Shown here: positions 56,466 through 64,000 of the stretch, piece after piece | Numbering within the stretch: the stretch's first letter is position 1 | How the letters are laid out: each line of letters starts with the position of its first letter | Assembly: GCF_035918395.1 (NCBI RefSeq) | Contig: NZ_CP142362.1 | Span: 4,439,501 to 4,503,500, forward strand | Reading direction: 5' to 3' | Length of the DNA: 64,000 bases | Origin: Mycolicibacterium sp. ND9-15 | Lineage (GTDB): Bacteria > Actinomycetota > Actinomycetes > Mycobacteriales > Mycobacteriaceae | Translations under genes and position numbers: made by a program | Notes under the pieces: model-generated | The model's input: the letters and a program-made list of their open reading frames with translations, nothing else | What the model was told of the DNA's origin: nothing | The model's database searches: none

Positions 56466-56488
56466 CGTATTCATTCGGGGTGAATACG
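56466..56488. other. Inverted repeat between MmpL and relaxase genes (oriT or terminator candidate)
   Basis: Perfect 8-bp arms CGTATTCA (56466-56473) and TGAATACG (56481-56488) with a 7-base loop TTCGGGG. It lies 123 bp before the relaxase start, where oriT of MobF systems is often found, and 49 bp after the mmpL stop, where a terminator would also fit. No U-run follows. Confidence 0.45.
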
Positions 56489-56536
56489 CCTTCACGCTGG
56501 TCGGCATGTAGCGCCGGGTATTGCTCTGTTCGCTTT

Positions 56537-59500
56537 TCACCTCTCCTGGACCAGCACGTGAGGTGCGTCCTTAATGCCTCCTGGGTTGGTCTGACCGGGT
56601 CGCGGGTTTGTTGCTTTGGTGGGCCACCAGCTGGCTTCGCGTAGGAGTGTGGCGATGGCGGGCACGGTGAGGGTGCGCACGAGGAAGGTGTCGAGCAGCA
56701 GCCCGAAGCCGATGATGAGGCCGGCTTGGATCATGATGGCGACTGAGCCGACCATGAGGCCGAACATGCTGGCGGCGAATATGAGGCCAGCGGAGGTGAT
56801 GACGGCTCCGGTGTTTGCCACGGTGCGCAGGACGCCGACGCGGATGTTGGTTCCGGATTCTTCGCGGAGCCGTGAGACGAGCAGCATGTTGTAGTCGGCG
56901 CCGACGGCGACGAGGATGATGAACGCCAGCAGCGGTACGGGCCAGGCGATTTCGTGGCCCAGTCCCCATTGGAAGACTACGACGCCGATGCCGAGTGATG
57001 CGAGGTAGTTGAGCACGACGGTGCCTAGTAGGTAGAGCGGTGCTAGGAGTGCGCGCAGTAGTAGGACCAGGATGACGCCGACGATGATGATGGTGGCGAT
57101 GGCTAGTTGTGCGAAGTCGGCCCAGAGGAGTCGTTGGATATCGGAGTTGACGGCGGGGAAGCCGGCTACGGACACGGTGGCGTCGGCGAGTGACGTGTTG
57201 GGTCGTGCGGTGTTGGCGGTGTCGGTGATGCGGCTGGCGAGGTCCATGGCTTCAACGCTGTATGGGTCGTGGCTGCTTTCGATCATGAACCGCGCTGTTT
57301 TGCCGTCCGGTGAGAGGAATTGTTCGGCGACGTCGGTGAATTGCCGGTTCTCGAATGCGTTGGCGGGCAGGTAGAAACCGCTCGAGGAGTCGGAGTCGGC
57401 CGCTGCGCGCGAGGAGTTCTGTAGTTGGGTGGCGATCTGGCTCATGCCGGACAGCATTTCGATGTTGCTGTCGGCGAGGGTGCGGACGCCGGTGGCGAGT
57501 GCTTGGGCGCCGGAGGCCAGCTGTCCGATTCCGTCCTGCAATCGGCGGAGATTTGTGGTCAGGTCGGCGGGGTCACCCAGGGCTCCGAATGCCTTGTCCA
57601 GTGAGGCGACTGCGTTCTGGACGTTGGCGAGGGTGCCACCAACGGTGGCATTGGTGGCGGGATCGTAGCGGTCCCCGAGGTCGGCGATTTGGTTGAAGAA
57701 TCCGTTGTCGCGCAGAGTGACCAGGATCTGGACCTGGTTGCGGATTTGGGCGCATTGTGGGGTGGTGGCGCACCAGGGTGAGGTGTTGAGGGCGCCGACG
57801 AGTGGGTCGAGTTGAGTGATTGCGTTTTGGGCTTGGTTGGCCAGCGGTCGTAGTCCTGGGCCGGATTGGATGGCTTGGTCGACGGCGGGGGCAGTGGCGG
57901 AAAGTTGTTGCAGCAGCGGCCGGAATTGGTTGACCTGAGTTCCTGCGGATTGGGCTTGGGTGAGGATTCCGGCTAGTGGTGTGAAGGCGGTGCGCACGGT
58001 GCTGTCGAGTTGGGCGAGGCCGTCGGCGAGCTGGTCGGCGCCGTCGGTGAGTTTGGTGAGGTCGTCCTTGCGGGAGTTGCCCTCGGCGACGGCGCCGGCC
58101 ATTTTGTCGCCGATCTGGCCGTTCTGCCAGGCCAGTTCTGCTTGGTCGAGGCGCTCTCCGGTGGGGCGGGTGACTCCGGAAACCTTGGTGACGCCGGGGA
58201 TCTGGGAGACGCGGGAGGCCATCTCGTCAAGATCGGCCAGTCCTTTGCCGGTCCGCATGTCGGTCGGATTTTCCACGACGAGGAATTCGCTGATGACGAC
58301 GTCTTTGCGGAAGTGGCGGTCCAGCAGGTGGTAGCCCAGGTTGCTGGCCGTGGTGTCTGGTTGGCCCTTGCGGTCGTCGTAGCTGATTTTGATGGTTGCT
58401 GCCGCTGCCGACAGGGCGAGCAAGATGACCAGGCTGACGATGAGTAGTGGCACGGGACGGCGGACCACGGCGACGGCGACGCTGTTCCAGTAGCGGCGGG
58501 TGCGATCGGGTTTGGGTTCACCGATGCCGCGTTTGGCGGCTAGCGACAGCACCGGTGGCAGCAGGGTTACGGTGGCCAGAAATCCGAACAGTACGGCGAT
58601 GGCACACGCGGGGCCAAGGGCGGCGAAGACGCTGAGCCGCGCGAAGACCATGGCCAGGAACGCGAGTGCGACGGTGGCGGCGGAGGCGAGGATGACGCGC
58701 CCGATGCTGGCGGTGGCGTGGATGACGGCCTGATCGGCGGGTACTTGGGCGCGGCGCTGTTCGTGGTATCGGCTGATCAGAAATACGGTGTAGTCGGTTC
58801 CCGCGCCGAGCAGGATCGCAGTCATGAAGGCGACGGTGAACTGGGAGACGGGCATGCCCATCTCGCCGAGGGCGGACAGCACGCCGCGCCCGACTGCCAG
58901 GCTCAACCCGATTACTAGCAGCGGTAACAGCGCGGTGAACACCGACCGGTAGACGATCAGCAGGATCAGGGCGATCACGCCCGCGGTAGCGATTGAGATC
59001 AGCAGCAGGTCGTGCTCGGCGGATGCGATCATGTCGCTGAAGGTTGCCGGTGGTCCCGTCACTTGCACAGTCGTGGTCGAGCCGGTGAAGACCTCGGCGG
59101 CGATGTTGCGCACCGCGTTTACCGATTCGGCGGCCGTGGGGTCTCCGAGGGTGCCGGTGACACCTACGGGCAGGTACCAAGCTTTGCGGTCGGCGCTGAC
59201 TGCCTGGGCTTCGGTAATCGGATCGGACAGTAGGTCCTGCACCAGCAGGACGTGGTTGCCTTCGCCCTGCAACCGGCGCACGAGTTCGCCGTAGCGCTGC
59301 CGTGCAGTCGGAGTCAAGCCATTGGGGTCTTCCATGGCGACGAACACCATGGTTTTTGAGCCTTCTTCGCCGAAAGCGGCGCTCATGCGGTCAACCGTCT
59401 GCAAGGACGGCGCATCGCGAGGGATGAGGTCCACCGACTGTTGGCGCACCACGGTTTCTAGCTGGGGGAACAGCAACGCGAGGACGACCGCGGCGCCTAG

Positions 59501-59659
59501 CCATACCCCGATGACCAGCGCTTTGTGTCGGAGGGTGAATCGGGCTAGCGCTGCCAACCGTTCGCTGTACTCGCGGGTTTCGGCCGGGTTGGGGGATCCG
59601 TTGTCCCGCTGGCCACGGCGCGTGGCCTGGCCTGGGGAATCTGCAGTGCCGTCGGTCAC
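56537..59659 (-). CDS. MmpL-family RND transporter
   Basis: A 1040-residue inner-membrane RND protein of the MmpL type. It has an N-terminal helix (KALVIGVWLGAAVVLALLF), a first extracytoplasmic domain, five helices with AILLGAGTDYTVFLISRYHE (the conserved GxDYxxFL motif), a second large extracytoplasmic domain with coiled-coil-like repeats (LTDGADQLADGLAQLDS) and CATTPQCAQ, then a second helix set with AVGADYNMLLVSRLREESG. MmpLs move lipids, siderophores or drugs across the membrane. It lies 330 bp downstream of a TetR gene on the same strand, with an operator-like palindrome before its ATG. Confidence 0.93.
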   Translation of the reverse strand: MTDGTADSPGQATRRGQRDNGSPNPAETREYSERLAALARFTLRHKALVIGVWLGAAVVLALLFPQLETVVRQQSVDLIPRDAPSLQTVDRMSAAFGEEGSKTMVFVAMEDPNGLTPTARQRYGELVRRLQGEGNHVLLVQDLLSDPITEAQAVSADRKAWYLPVGVTGTLGDPTAAESVNAVRNIAAEVFTGSTTTVQVTGPPATFSDMIASAEHDLLLISIATAGVIALILLIVYRSVFTALLPLLVIGLSLAVGRGVLSALGEMGMPVSQFTVAFMTAILLGAGTDYTVFLISRYHEQRRAQVPADQAVIHATASIGRVILASAATVALAFLAMVFARLSVFAALGPACAIAVLFGFLATVTLLPPVLSLAAKRGIGEPKPDRTRRYWNSVAVAVVRRPVPLLIVSLVILLALSAAAATIKISYDDRKGQPDTTASNLGYHLLDRHFRKDVVISEFLVVENPTDMRTGKGLADLDEMASRVSQIPGVTKVSGVTRPTGERLDQAELAWQNGQIGDKMAGAVAEGNSRKDDLTKLTDGADQLADGLAQLDSTVRTAFTPLAGILTQAQSAGTQVNQFRPLLQQLSATAPAVDQAIQSGPGLRPLANQAQNAITQLDPLVGALNTSPWCATTPQCAQIRNQVQILVTLRDNGFFNQIADLGDRYDPATNATVGGTLANVQNAVASLDKAFGALGDPADLTTNLRRLQDGIGQLASGAQALATGVRTLADSNIEMLSGMSQIATQLQNSSRAAADSDSSSGFYLPANAFENRQFTDVAEQFLSPDGKTARFMIESSHDPYSVEAMDLASRITDTANTARPNTSLADATVSVAGFPAVNSDIQRLLWADFAQLAIATIIIVGVILVLLLRALLAPLYLLGTVVLNYLASLGIGVVVFQWGLGHEIAWPVPLLAFIILVAVGADYNMLLVSRLREESGTNIRVGVLRTVANTGAVITSAGLIFAASMFGLMVGSVAIMIQAGLIIGFGLLLDTFLVRTLTVPAIATLLREASWWPTKATNPRPGQTNPGGIKDAPHVLVQER

Positions 59660-59682
59660 TGGGCCTCCACTAGTAGCGAATC

Positions 59683-59707
59683 GTAGCGATACTATCGGTA
59701 TCGCTAC
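59683..59707. promoter_or_regulatory. Palindromic operator upstream of mmpL
   Basis: Perfect 10-bp arms GTAGCGATAC and GTATCGCTAC with a TATCG spacer, 24-48 bp before the mmpL ATG. An additional TAGCGA half-site occurs a few bases nearer the gene. The form is typical of TetR-family operators; the adjacent TetR regulator is the natural candidate. Confidence 0.8.
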
Positions 59708-59989
59708 GCTACCGCATGTAGTGCAAGTGGTGGCGGGGCCGTCGTCGCCAGGCCGCGCAAAGCGCGCGGCTGGCGAAGGGGCCGGCGACCGCTATCGAGT
59801 CGGGACCGGGCCGACGGTCGCAGTGGGCAGAGGAATGATCGAACACTCAGTGGGTTTCTGGAAGCCAGGGCTGACGCTGTAAGTCGACGACACTGGCCTT
59901 GGATGCCGTTCAGGGTCTTGCTGTTGCTGTTCTCGGACGTTGGTCGTCGGGCGCACGCACGGCCACATCGCGTAGCGGGGCCGCTAGCT
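59708..59989. other. Intergenic region between TetR and the mmpL operator
   Basis: About 280 bp with no frame that looks coding on either strand. It probably holds the mmpL promoter at its left side; I see no further repeats or RNA-like structure. Confidence 0.4.
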
Positions 59990-60625
59990 CTAGGTTTGCG
60001 CTTCGGTTGTGGCCGACTGGCCCGTGTTCTGCAGCAGCACGTAATTGCCTAGGCTGCCCAGGAAACCTGCGCAGTGCTGAACGAGTTCATCTGTGGTGAA
60101 TTCCAGTTCTCCGTCGAGTCGGCGGCGCAAGACTTCGAATAGCCCTCCCACGCCCAAGGTCGAAGCCAAATGGGCAACCCCCACGGCAGAGTCGGCGATG
60201 TCGAGGTGAAGTCTGGCTTCGCGCAAGACAAGGTCGGTGAAACCTGCCATTAGTTCGCTGCGTAGCTCTCGGAGCAGCGGCTCGGTTGCAGATTCCACGA
60301 ACAGGATCCGACCCAGCCGCGGGTCGTTGTCGATCATGCCGACCAGCCTGCGGATTGGCGCGTACGCCAATACCTCCGGTGGCTCGCCGGCATCGGGGAT
60401 CGCGTCGACTATCACCTCCTGGAAGGTGGCATAGAGCTGCTGGTAGACAGCCCGCAGGAGTGCGTCTCGGTCGGAGAAGTGCTGGTAGAAGTACCGTGAC
60501 GTGACACCCGATTCAGCGCAGACGGCAGTCACAGTGGCGGCGGCAACGCCGCGCGTGCCGATCAACTCCGTTGCGGCCTCGATGAGACGGGTGCGCCGGT
60601 TCCGGTGACGCTCCTCGGCGGACAT
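59990..60625 (-). CDS. TetR-family regulator, likely of mmpL
   Basis: A 211-residue repressor-type protein. Helix-turn-helix: ATVTAVCAESGVTSRYFYQH at about residues 32-51, following RRTRLIEAATELIGTRG. The C-terminal domain contains a TetR_C-like helical core. The ATG at 60625 (MSAEERHR) is chosen; longer frames upstream are not protein-like. It is upstream of and in the same direction as mmpL and divergent from the metal-dependent hydrolase gene. It could bind both the 59683-59707 palindrome and the repeat at 60674-60695. Confidence 0.88.
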   Translation of the reverse strand: MSAEERHRNRRTRLIEAATELIGTRGVAAATVTAVCAESGVTSRYFYQHFSDRDALLRAVYQQLYATFQEVIVDAIPDAGEPPEVLAYAPIRRLVGMIDNDPRLGRILFVESATEPLLRELRSELMAGFTDLVLREARLHLDIADSAVGVAHLASTLGVGGLFEVLRRRLDGELEFTTDELVQHCAGFLGSLGNYVLLQNTGQSATTEAQT

Positions 60626-60673
60626 TCCGCTATACACCCGCGCCGAAACCACGTGGATAGCTTGCCATCTAAT

Positions 60674-60695
60674 TCTGACAAGGCTTAGAGTCAGA
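60674..60695. promoter_or_regulatory. Inverted repeat in the divergent TetR/hydrolase promoter
   Basis: TCTGAC (60674-60679) and GTCAGA (60690-60695) are separated by ten bases, 49-70 bp before the TetR start and 35-56 bp before the hydrolase ATG. It is unlike the mmpL operator in sequence, so it may belong to another regulator or be part of the promoter. Confidence 0.4.
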
Positions 60696-60729
60696 TTGAC
60701 AGCGCGTCCTTGGCGAATGGGAGAACAAC

Positions 60730-61599
60730 ATGAGCGACGATTCGTCCACACGGCCCACCGCACGGGTCGTCCCGAAGCCCCGCCGTGTTCGATTCGATAT
60801 GCCTGCTGGGACCAGTCGGCAGCACTTCGTTGATGGCGACTTGGTGATGAGCCACTTTGTGTCCACCTTGTCGGCCACGTTCCCCGAAGGCGAAGACTTC
60901 TTTATCCGGTCAGTCCGCGAGTACCGGGACCACATCAGCGACGCTGACCTCAAGGAGGCGGTCAAGGGGTTTATCGCACAAGAGGCCACCCACCGACACC
61001 AGCATCGGCTGCTCAACGATCGGCTTCAAGCAATGGGCTATCCCACCGAGGGGATCGATCGGCATGTCAAGAAGCTGGTTGGCCGACTTGAGAAGCGTTT
61101 TTCTCCCAAGATGCGCCTGGCTGTGACGGCCGCCCTCGAGCACTACACGGCGACATTCGCCGAGATCATTCTCACCAGCGACGAAGCTCAAGAACTGATC
61201 GGCGACACCGAAGTGCGGCCTATTCTGCTCTGGCACGCACTGGAAGAATGCGAGCATAAGGCCGTTGCTTTCGATGTCTACGAGACGGTCGGTGGAAGCG
61301 AACGCACCAGGGTCTGGGGGATGCGGATCGCCAGCCTCCTCTTGTTCAGCGAGTTGGTCATCCAGACCACCCGCTCTCTGGCTGGTGACCGCTCCGCCTA
61401 CAACCCGGTGCGCTTGCTGCGCAGCCTTCGAGCCTTCCGTCATAACCCGCTATTCAGCCCAGCAGCAATTGCGCGCTTTCGCTCCTACACCCGCGCCGGA
61501 TTTCATCCCGACGACTGGGACAGCGCAGAAATCCTCGAACGCTGGACCAAGGAACTCTTCGACGCCGATGGTGGCCAGCAAGTGCGTAGTGGCGTCTAG
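60730..61599 (+). CDS. Predicted metal-dependent hydrolase (PF10118/COG3687 type)
   Basis: A 289-residue helical protein of the putative metal-dependent hydrolase family that is frequent in mycobacteria and other lipid-rich bacteria. Metal-ligand candidates are in QEATHRHQHRLLNDRL and in HALEECEHKAVAFDVYETVG, a ferritin-like EExxH-type pattern. A hydrophobic segment (IASLLLFSELVIQTT) suggests membrane association. Substrate unknown. The ATG at 60730 is divergent from the TetR gene with a 104-bp shared promoter region. Confidence 0.83.
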   Translation: MSDDSSTRPTARVVPKPRRVRFDMPAGTSRQHFVDGDLVMSHFVSTLSATFPEGEDFFIRSVREYRDHISDADLKEAVKGFIAQEATHRHQHRLLNDRLQAMGYPTEGIDRHVKKLVGRLEKRFSPKMRLAVTAALEHYTATFAEIILTSDEAQELIGDTEVRPILLWHALEECEHKAVAFDVYETVGGSERTRVWGMRIASLLLFSELVIQTTRSLAGDRSAYNPVRLLRSLRAFRHNPLFSPAAIARFRSYTRAGFHPDDWDSAEILERWTKELFDADGGQQVRSGV

Positions 61600-61732
61600 C
61601 TCGACCAGAGCCCGGCACAGTTCAAAGTCGGCCTTAACCGAAGAACACTTCATGGGCTCCGCTTCGCGCGCTGTGAAGTCAAGATCGGTTCTGACTACTG
61701 GCCGATCGATGGTGCTCGACCAACGTCGCGAC

Positions 61733-62623
61733 CTACAGGAGGTTCCGGCCGAGGAACTCGGTGACGGCGCAGCCGAAGGCGTCGTTGTCGTCGCCGGCGA
61801 TCATGTGTCCGGTGCCGGATACGTCGACGGTCTCGGCGTGGGGAACCAGTTGCTTGAACTCGTCGACGGTGGCTTGGGAGACCACGTCGGACAAGAGGCC
61901 CCTTACGAGAAGTGTTGGGGCATTGACCCGTCGGGCTCCGTCGATCAGCAGGTGGCTGATTGCGTCGAATTGCTCCGTTCCCGTGGTCGATTCGTCGCGG
62001 AGAAAGTCGAAGTTGGAGTGAATGAATGCCGGGTCCCACCGCCAGATCCAGCGGCCGTCGTGACGCTGCCGTAGCACCTTGCGCAGGCCGTCGACGTTGG
62101 CCGGGCGCGAGCGATGGGGGTTGTACGCGGCGATCACCTCTGCGGCGTCAGAGAGGGTGCTAAAGCCATCGGGATGTGCGGCCATGAACGTCACCACGCG
62201 ACGGGCGCCCTGGAATTCAAGTCGCGGGGTGACGTCGACCAGGACGACCGCCGCCCACGACGCCCCGGATGTCAACAGATGCGTGCCGAGCACGGTCATG
62301 CCCCCAAGGGATGCACCTACGACCGCAGGGGCGGTATAGGCGCTGAAGTGCTCGCGCACGGCGAGAAGATCGGTCGCGAGTCGCTCGATGTCGTACCTGC
62401 CGGCTGGGTCCCAGTCGCTGTCGCCGTGACCGCGGGTGTCGTAGGCGACGACTGTGTATCCGCATGCGTGGAGGCGACGCGCTGAAGTGCTCCACGCGTG
62501 CCGGTTCTGGCCGCCGCCGTGCAGGAGCAGCACGACGGGACGGGCGTCATCGTGGCCGTAGCAGTCCGCAGCCAGGGCGATCCCGTCCTGGGTTCGGACC
62601 CGATGCTGCACGGCGGAGGTCAT
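61733..62623 (-). CDS. Alpha/beta hydrolase
   Basis: A 296-residue alpha/beta-hydrolase-fold enzyme. The oxyanion-hole motif LLLHGGGQNRHAW is at 32-44, the nucleophile is Ser105 in VVGASLGGM, the acid probably Asp246 (LLSDVV) and the catalytic His273 in VSGTGHMIAGDD. Likely an esterase, epoxide-hydrolase-like or C-C bond hydrolase; the substrate cannot be told. On the opposite strand to the metal-dependent hydrolase and 58 bp upstream of nothing but the thioesterase stop. Confidence 0.88.
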   Translation of the reverse strand: MTSAVQHRVRTQDGIALAADCYGHDDARPVVLLLHGGGQNRHAWSTSARRLHACGYTVVAYDTRGHGDSDWDPAGRYDIERLATDLLAVREHFSAYTAPAVVGASLGGMTVLGTHLLTSGASWAAVVLVDVTPRLEFQGARRVVTFMAAHPDGFSTLSDAAEVIAAYNPHRSRPANVDGLRKVLRQRHDGRWIWRWDPAFIHSNFDFLRDESTTGTEQFDAISHLLIDGARRVNAPTLLVRGLLSDVVSQATVDEFKQLVPHAETVDVSGTGHMIAGDDNDAFGCAVTEFLGRNLL

Positions 62624-62681
62624 GACACCTTCCTGGCGAGATCGTCGTCCGCCCGAAGCGTGGGCCCGGCAGCAAGCGCCT

Positions 62682-63134
62682 TCATAGTGCGTTGCCCGCG
62701 GCGTTCACGATCGTGACCGTGCCCTGGGCTACGCAGACGGCTTTGTCGCCGTTGCTAATGTCGATGCGCGCCACTCCACTGCGCTTGCCCAGCGACACGA
62801 TGTCGGTGACGGCGACACACACACCGGTGGACACGGGTCGCAGCAGGTTTAGCTTGAATTCGGTGGTGGCGACCCATGATCCGGCCGGAATGACGGGGTA
62901 GAACACGACTCCGAGACAGTGGTCGACCATCGCCGATAGACATCCGCCGTGCAGGGTGCCGAAGGGTGTGAGCAGTTCGGCACGGGTTTCCATCTCTGCC
63001 ACCAGCCGACCGGCGGCGAGTTCGGTGTGCCGAAAGCTCAGAAACCTCGACAGTCCACCTGCTGTGTTCGGCGATCTGAGCAGCTGGTCGGCGATCTGCT
63101 CATCGAAGTGCGCGAATGTCACTGCCACCACCAT
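62682..63134 (-). CDS. PaaI-type hotdog thioesterase
   Basis: A 150-residue hotdog-fold acyl-CoA thioesterase. The active-site region is FGTLHGGCLSAMVDHCLG with His62-Gly-Gly and Asp71, followed by TTEFKLNLLRP. It would release a free acid from an acyl- or aryl-CoA. Same direction as the alpha/beta hydrolase and P450 genes, suggesting a common transcript. The GTG/ATG region at 63134 follows a GGAGAAAGGGG site. Confidence 0.85.
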   Translation of the reverse strand: MVVAVTFAHFDEQIADQLLRSPNTAGGLSRFLSFRHTELAAGRLVAEMETRAELLTPFGTLHGGCLSAMVDHCLGVVFYPVIPAGSWVATTEFKLNLLRPVSTGVCVAVTDIVSLGKRSGVARIDISNGDKAVCVAQGTVTIVNAAGNAL

Positions 63135-63280
63135 GCCCCTTTCTCCTGTCCGGTCATGGGTCGATCACCGTTCGAGCCCGCGAATCGTTTGAGCATGTCG
63201 CCGAATGCGCCGAGGTCGCCGTGCGCGGCGGAGTGCTCGATATCGACGGCGATGAAGAACCTGGCCGCGCGGTGATGCAC
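63119..63280 (-). CDS. Possible small ORF between P450 and thioesterase genes
   Basis: A GTG at 63280 opens a 53-residue frame reading HHRAARFFIAVDIEHSA, then GAFGDMLKRFAGSNGDR, and ending AWWWQ. It overlaps the thioesterase start by 16 bases, as coupled genes do, but has no ribosome site and no recognised family. It may be chance. Confidence 0.25.
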   Translation of the reverse strand: MHHRAARFFIAVDIEHSAAHGDLGAFGDMLKRFAGSNGDRPMTGQEKGAWWWQ

Positions 63281-63308
63281 ACGACGCGTCGTCGAGGAGG
63301 GGCACGGG

Positions 63309-64000
63309 CTAGACCGGTGTGGTCCAAGTGATGGGCAGCGATGTGTAGCCGCGGATCGGTCCGGACCGCAGCCGCCGCGCCGATTCAAGATCGACCTCCC
63401 AGTCGGGCACCTTGTCCAACAGAGCATCCAGAGCGATGCGGGCCTCCATCCGCGCCAGTGCCGCGCCCAGACAGAAGTGGATGCCGCGACCGAAGGCGAC
63501 CTGGTGCTCACTGGTGCGCTCGATGTCGAACACGTCAGGATCGGGGAAGGCGCGCTCGTCGCGGTTGGCCGACCCGAACAGCAGCAGCACCTTCTCACCT
63601 TGACGCATGGTCGTGTCGTGCAGTGTGACGTCGCGGGTCAGGGTTCGTGAAAGTCCCTGTGCCGGTGAGTCGTAGCGCAGCAACTCCTCAACTGCCGGCC
63701 CCAATAGTGTTCGATCGGCGGCCAGGCGTCGGCGGGTCTGCCGATGCTGGGCCAGCACGACCGCGGAGTTCCCCAGCAGATTGGTGGTGGTCTCGTAGCC
63801 CGCGACGAGCAGCAGCGCGCAGAAGCCGAGGACTTCCTCGTCGGTCAGTCTGATCCCGTCGACTGTGGCGTTCGCCAACGCCGACATCATGTCCTCGCGG
63901 GGGGTTTGGCGGCGGTCGGCGAGGAAGTCGGTGAAGTAGGCGTAGATCGAGGTGGCGGCGGTCAGTGCGTCGGTGGTTTGTCCGTGGTTGACGTCGACCT
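63309..64000 (-). CDS. Cytochrome P450, C-terminal part (5' end outside window)
   Basis: The visible 229 residues cover the distal half of a P450: I-helix LLLVAGYETTTNLLGN, ExxR in VEELLRYDSP, the ERFPDPDVFDIER meander region and the heme-binding loop FGRGIHFCLGAALAR with the thiolate Cys. Soluble bacterial class (CYP-type with ferredoxin). The N-terminal half lies beyond 64000. With the hydrolase and thioesterase downstream it suggests oxidation of a hydrophobic substrate. Confidence 0.93.
   Translation of the reverse strand, partial: VDVNHGQTTDALTAATSIYAYFTDFLADRRQTPREDMMSALANATVDGIRLTDEEVLGFCALLLVAGYETTTNLLGNSAVVLAQHRQTRRRLAADRTLLGPAVEELLRYDSPAQGLSRTLTRDVTLHDTTMRQGEKVLLLFGSANRDERAFPDPDVFDIERTSEHQVAFGRGIHFCLGAALARMEARIALDALLDKVPDWEVDLESARRLRSGPIRGYTSLPITWTTPV

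Larger units (their letters stand above)
44988..64000. mobile_element. Integrated conjugative-type genomic island at tRNA-Val (right end not in window)
   Basis: From the end of the tRNA onward the content shifts from conserved core genes to an IS21-like remnant, a tyrosine integrase, an excisionase-like gene, an IS1380-family element, accessory ORFs and a broken MobF relaxase, then a TetR-MmpL-hydrolase-P450 group. No T4SS or coupling-protein gene is visible within the window. I saw no second copy of the tRNA 3' end, so the right attachment site is probably beyond 64000. Whether genes from 56537 onward belong to the same element is an inference. Confidence 0.6.

Noticed and set aside
63119-63598. 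A 159-residue minus-strand ORF opposite frame to the P450
   Set aside because: Its N-terminal two thirds are a shadow of the P450 coding sequence; only the last 53 residues are considered as a possible small ORF.

Overview
The window is high-GC actinobacterial DNA, almost certainly from a mycobacterium and probably a rapidly growing Mycolicibacterium. The evidence is the FAS-II cluster fabD-acpM-kasA-kasB-accD6, a mycothiol-dependent dehydrogenase, AceE, AhpE, an MmpL transporter, and gene order from about 23.5 to 45 kb that follows the M. tuberculosis Rv2238c-Rv2260 neighbourhood with a few genes missing. That comparison is from memory; no search was run.

Layout. 1-405: two gene fragments (methyltransferase start, SDR tail) joined by decayed DNA. 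0.5-9.3 kb: PepD-type HtrA protease with an MprA-box-like repeat upstream, a lipoprotein joining a lytic transglycosylase to a DUF1460 domain, a DUF732 protein, an acyl-CoA dehydrogenase, a small membrane protein, a proline-rich envelope protein and a PhoD-type phosphatase. 9.3-15.1 kb: a tightly coupled minus-strand oligopeptide/dipeptide-type ABC importer (lipoprotein, two permeases, double ATPase) ending in an SDR. 15.2-19.8 kb: a coupled plus-strand chain: secreted protein, DUF4185 protein (candidate arabinanase), dihydrodipicolinate reductase-like enzyme and a membrane-anchored Hsp70-like protein with a proline-rich tail. 19.8-23.5 kb: acyl-CoA dehydrogenase, SABATH-type carboxyl methyltransferase, SHOCT membrane protein. 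23.5-31.9 kb: MBL hydrolase plus MscR (formaldehyde/mycothiol), a broken extradiol dioxygenase, methyltransferase, beta-lactamase-like protein, DUF3145 protein, DagK, an alkyl-DHAP-synthase-like flavoprotein and a divergent TetR. 31.9-44.9 kb: GlpD, the FAS-II operon with its PucR-like regulator, AceE, a lipoprotein, a DUF3052 protein and AhpE.

From the tRNA-Val at 44.9 kb the character changes. An IS21-like istA remnant, a tyrosine integrase, an excisionase-like HTH, an intact IS1380-family element, small accessory ORFs and a 5.8 kb MobF/TraA relaxase-helicase gene broken by one nonsense codon and three frameshifts mark an integrated conjugative element that is decaying. Beyond it lie TetR-MmpL with a near-ideal palindromic operator, a metal-dependent hydrolase, an alpha/beta hydrolase, a hotdog thioesterase and a cytochrome P450 cut by the window end. 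These look like lipid or hydrophobic-compound handling cargo. The right end of the island is not visible.

Non-coding structure includes two copies of a 45-bp palindrome at convergent gene ends, two 30-bp tandem repeat arrays lying over stop codons, a 17-bp divergent promoter, a palindrome before fabD and an inverted repeat upstream of the dead relaxase that may be an oriT or a terminator.
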